DNA of 16,436 nucleotides from CAYRML01 sp964425485 (lineage in GTDB: Bacteria > Bacillota > Dehalobacteriia > UBA4068). Where the stretch lies: positions 1-16,436 of the forward strand of contig CAYRML010000031.1 in the NCBI GenBank assembly GCA_964425485.1, read 5' to 3'. The position numbers were made by a program, and so were the translations under genes. Shown in pieces: positions 15,342 to 16,436 of the stretch (positions are counted from its first letter, which is position 1; each line of letters starts with the position of its first letter). The notes under the pieces were generated by a model that worked only from the letters and a program-made list of their open reading frames with translations, was not told where the DNA came from and did not search any database.

Positions 15342-16436
15342 TTATACATTGAAACGGAAGTTTATGATATCACCATCCGCCACTATATATTCTTTTCCCT
15401 CCAGGCGGAAAAATCCTTTATCCCTGGCAGCGGCCATGCTGCCAGCTTCCTTCAGTTTATCGAAGGCTACGGTTTCCGCGCGGATGAAGCCTCTTTCTAT
15501 ATCGGAATGTATTTTGCCGGCTGCCAATTTGGCGGAAAGCCCTTTTTTGATGGGCCAGGCGCGCACCTCATCTTCTCCGGCAGTCAAAAAGGAGATCAAT
15601 CCCAGTTGTTTGTAGAGCGCTTTTGCCATACGACTGATACCGCTTTCCTCTATGCCCAATTCTTGCAGAAACATGGCCCTTTCTTCTGCTGGCAGCTGTT
15701 GTATTTCTTCTTCCATTTTAGCGCAAACAGGCAGGATTTCCATTCCTTGTTCTTGACACCAGGCCGCTAGCTCCTCTTTTTGTGGCCAGGAATCCGAGGT
15801 CAATTGCTCTTCATCCAAATTGACGATTACAAGCATCGGTTTGGAAGTGAGGAAAGTTATATGTTTCAGAGCTTCTTTTTCATCATCTTTAAGGTGTAAT
15901 TTTATCAGCGGCTGTTCTTCTTCCAAAAAGGCCTGACATTTTAAAAGAGCCTCCTCTTCGGCTGGATGCTCCAGCTTTTTTTTATGTCCGCTATTGATGC
16001 GGGCGAGCCGTGTTTCTATCAATTGCAGGTCGGCAAAGAGCAGCTCGCTGTTAATGGTATTGATGTCTCGGAGGATATCGATATGGTCTTCCACGTGGAT
16101 AACATCTTTATTGGCAAAAGCGCGCACTATATGAGCCAAGGCATCAACCTTGGCAATGGCATGCAAAAACTCATTGCCGCTGCCTTGGCCTTGGCTGGAT
16201 CCGGCCACTAAGCCGGGGACATCTATGATTTCTATTTGAGCAAAGGTGGTTTTTTTCGGCTTGAACATTTCTGTCAGATAATCCAGACGTTGATCAGGCA
16301 CAATGGCATGAGCAGTATTAGTGGTCGTTTTGCCGGAATAAAAGGCATTGATTTCCACCCCGGCACTGGTCAAAAGATTGAAAAAAGTAGTTTTGCCTAC
16401 CAAAGGCAGGCCGATAATCCCACAGGAAAGAGCCAT
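15342..16436 (-). CDS. ychF: YchF-family ribosome-binding ATPase
   Basis: YchF is an Obg-related P-loop NTPase that binds ribosomes and prefers ATP. The 364-residue product is full length for the family (E. coli about 363), and its ATG is the last three bases of the window, so its ribosome-binding site and promoter are outside. The P-loop is GLPLVGKT (9-16) where most family members have GLPNVGKS. The G3 region is DVPGL (72-76) instead of the usual DIAGL. The G4-like motif is NLDE (206-209), keeping the NxxE form linked to ATP preference. The segment QGQGSGNEFL matches the switch region. The C-terminal TGS-like/DUF933 domain (about 275-364) has EVRAWPIKKG, AGKIHSDIERGFIRAE and the ending DGDIINFRFNV. 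It is the first gene of a minus-strand pair with the ABM protein. Confidence 0.96.
   Translation of the reverse strand: MALSCGIIGLPLVGKTTFFNLLTSAGVEINAFYSGKTTTNTAHAIVPDQRLDYLTEMFKPKKTTFAQIEIIDVPGLVAGSSQGQGSGNEFLHAIAKVDALAHIVRAFANKDVIHVEDHIDILRDINTINSELLFADLQLIETRLARINSGHKKKLEHPAEEEALLKCQAFLEEEQPLIKLHLKDDEKEALKHITFLTSKPMLVIVNLDEEQLTSDSWPQKEELAAWCQEQGMEILPVCAKMEEEIQQLPAEERAMFLQELGIEESGISRMAKALYKQLGLISFLTAGEDEVRAWPIKKGLSAKLAAGKIHSDIERGFIRAETVAFDKLKEAGSMAAARDKGFFRLEGKEYIVADGDIINFRFNV

Overview
The window reads as ordinary chromosome of an anaerobic bacterium of the Bacillota. The support for this is strong Shine-Dalgarno sites (AAGGAGG type), compact genes with U-rich intrinsic terminators, a tRNA-sensing T-box leader, a BofC-domain protein, and a corrinoid protein paired with a methyltetrahydrofolate-type methyltransferase, which points to acetogen-like C1 chemistry. 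A large bacterial alpha-2-macroglobulin would suit a diderm member such as a Negativicute, but the sequence does not settle the class. No rRNA, tRNA, CRISPR array, insertion sequence or phage gene was found.

Layout. 1-1479 is the 3' part of pyrG (CTP synthase). 1618-6567 is a 1649-residue exported alpha-2-macroglobulin-like protein with its own extended -10 promoter; it lacks the thioester motif. Convergent to it, 6682-7236 (-) encodes a membrane-anchored BofC C-terminal-domain protein. 7376-8137 (+) is an E1-like MoeB/ThiF/HesA enzyme standing alone. 8175-8714 (-) is a PAP2 lipid phosphatase, and 8807-10669 (-) is a type I signal peptidase carrying an unusual cytoplasmic extension of about 450 residues. 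Divergent from it is rnhA (10817-11251, +). 11275-11727 (-) is a UspA-family protein. 11899-13371 (+) is the corrinoid protein and methyltransferase pair. 13382-14578 holds a consensus promoter, a tyrosine T-box riboswitch (specifier UAC) and tyrA. 14579-14914 is the decayed C-terminal part of a PLP aminotransferase. After two strong hairpins come, on the minus strand, an antibiotic-biosynthesis-monooxygenase-fold protein (15021-15305) and ychF (15342-16436).

How the genes work together. The clearest functional unit is T-box, tyrA and dead aminotransferase: a former tyrosine-biosynthesis operon controlled by uncharged tRNA-Tyr, whose transaminase has been reduced to a broken remnant. The corrinoid protein and its methyltransferase form a second unit that moves methyl groups between tetrahydrofolate and cobalamin; no substrate-specific methyltransferase lies beside it. 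The rest are housekeeping or envelope genes in short units separated by bidirectional terminators, some with perfect stems of 23-25 bp.

Most worth a second look are the signal peptidase with the giant coiled-coil extension, the thioester-less macroglobulin, the aminotransferase remnant behind the Tyr T-box, and the PAP2 gene whose ribosome-binding site directly follows an intrinsic terminator. No wholly new multi-gene system was recognised.
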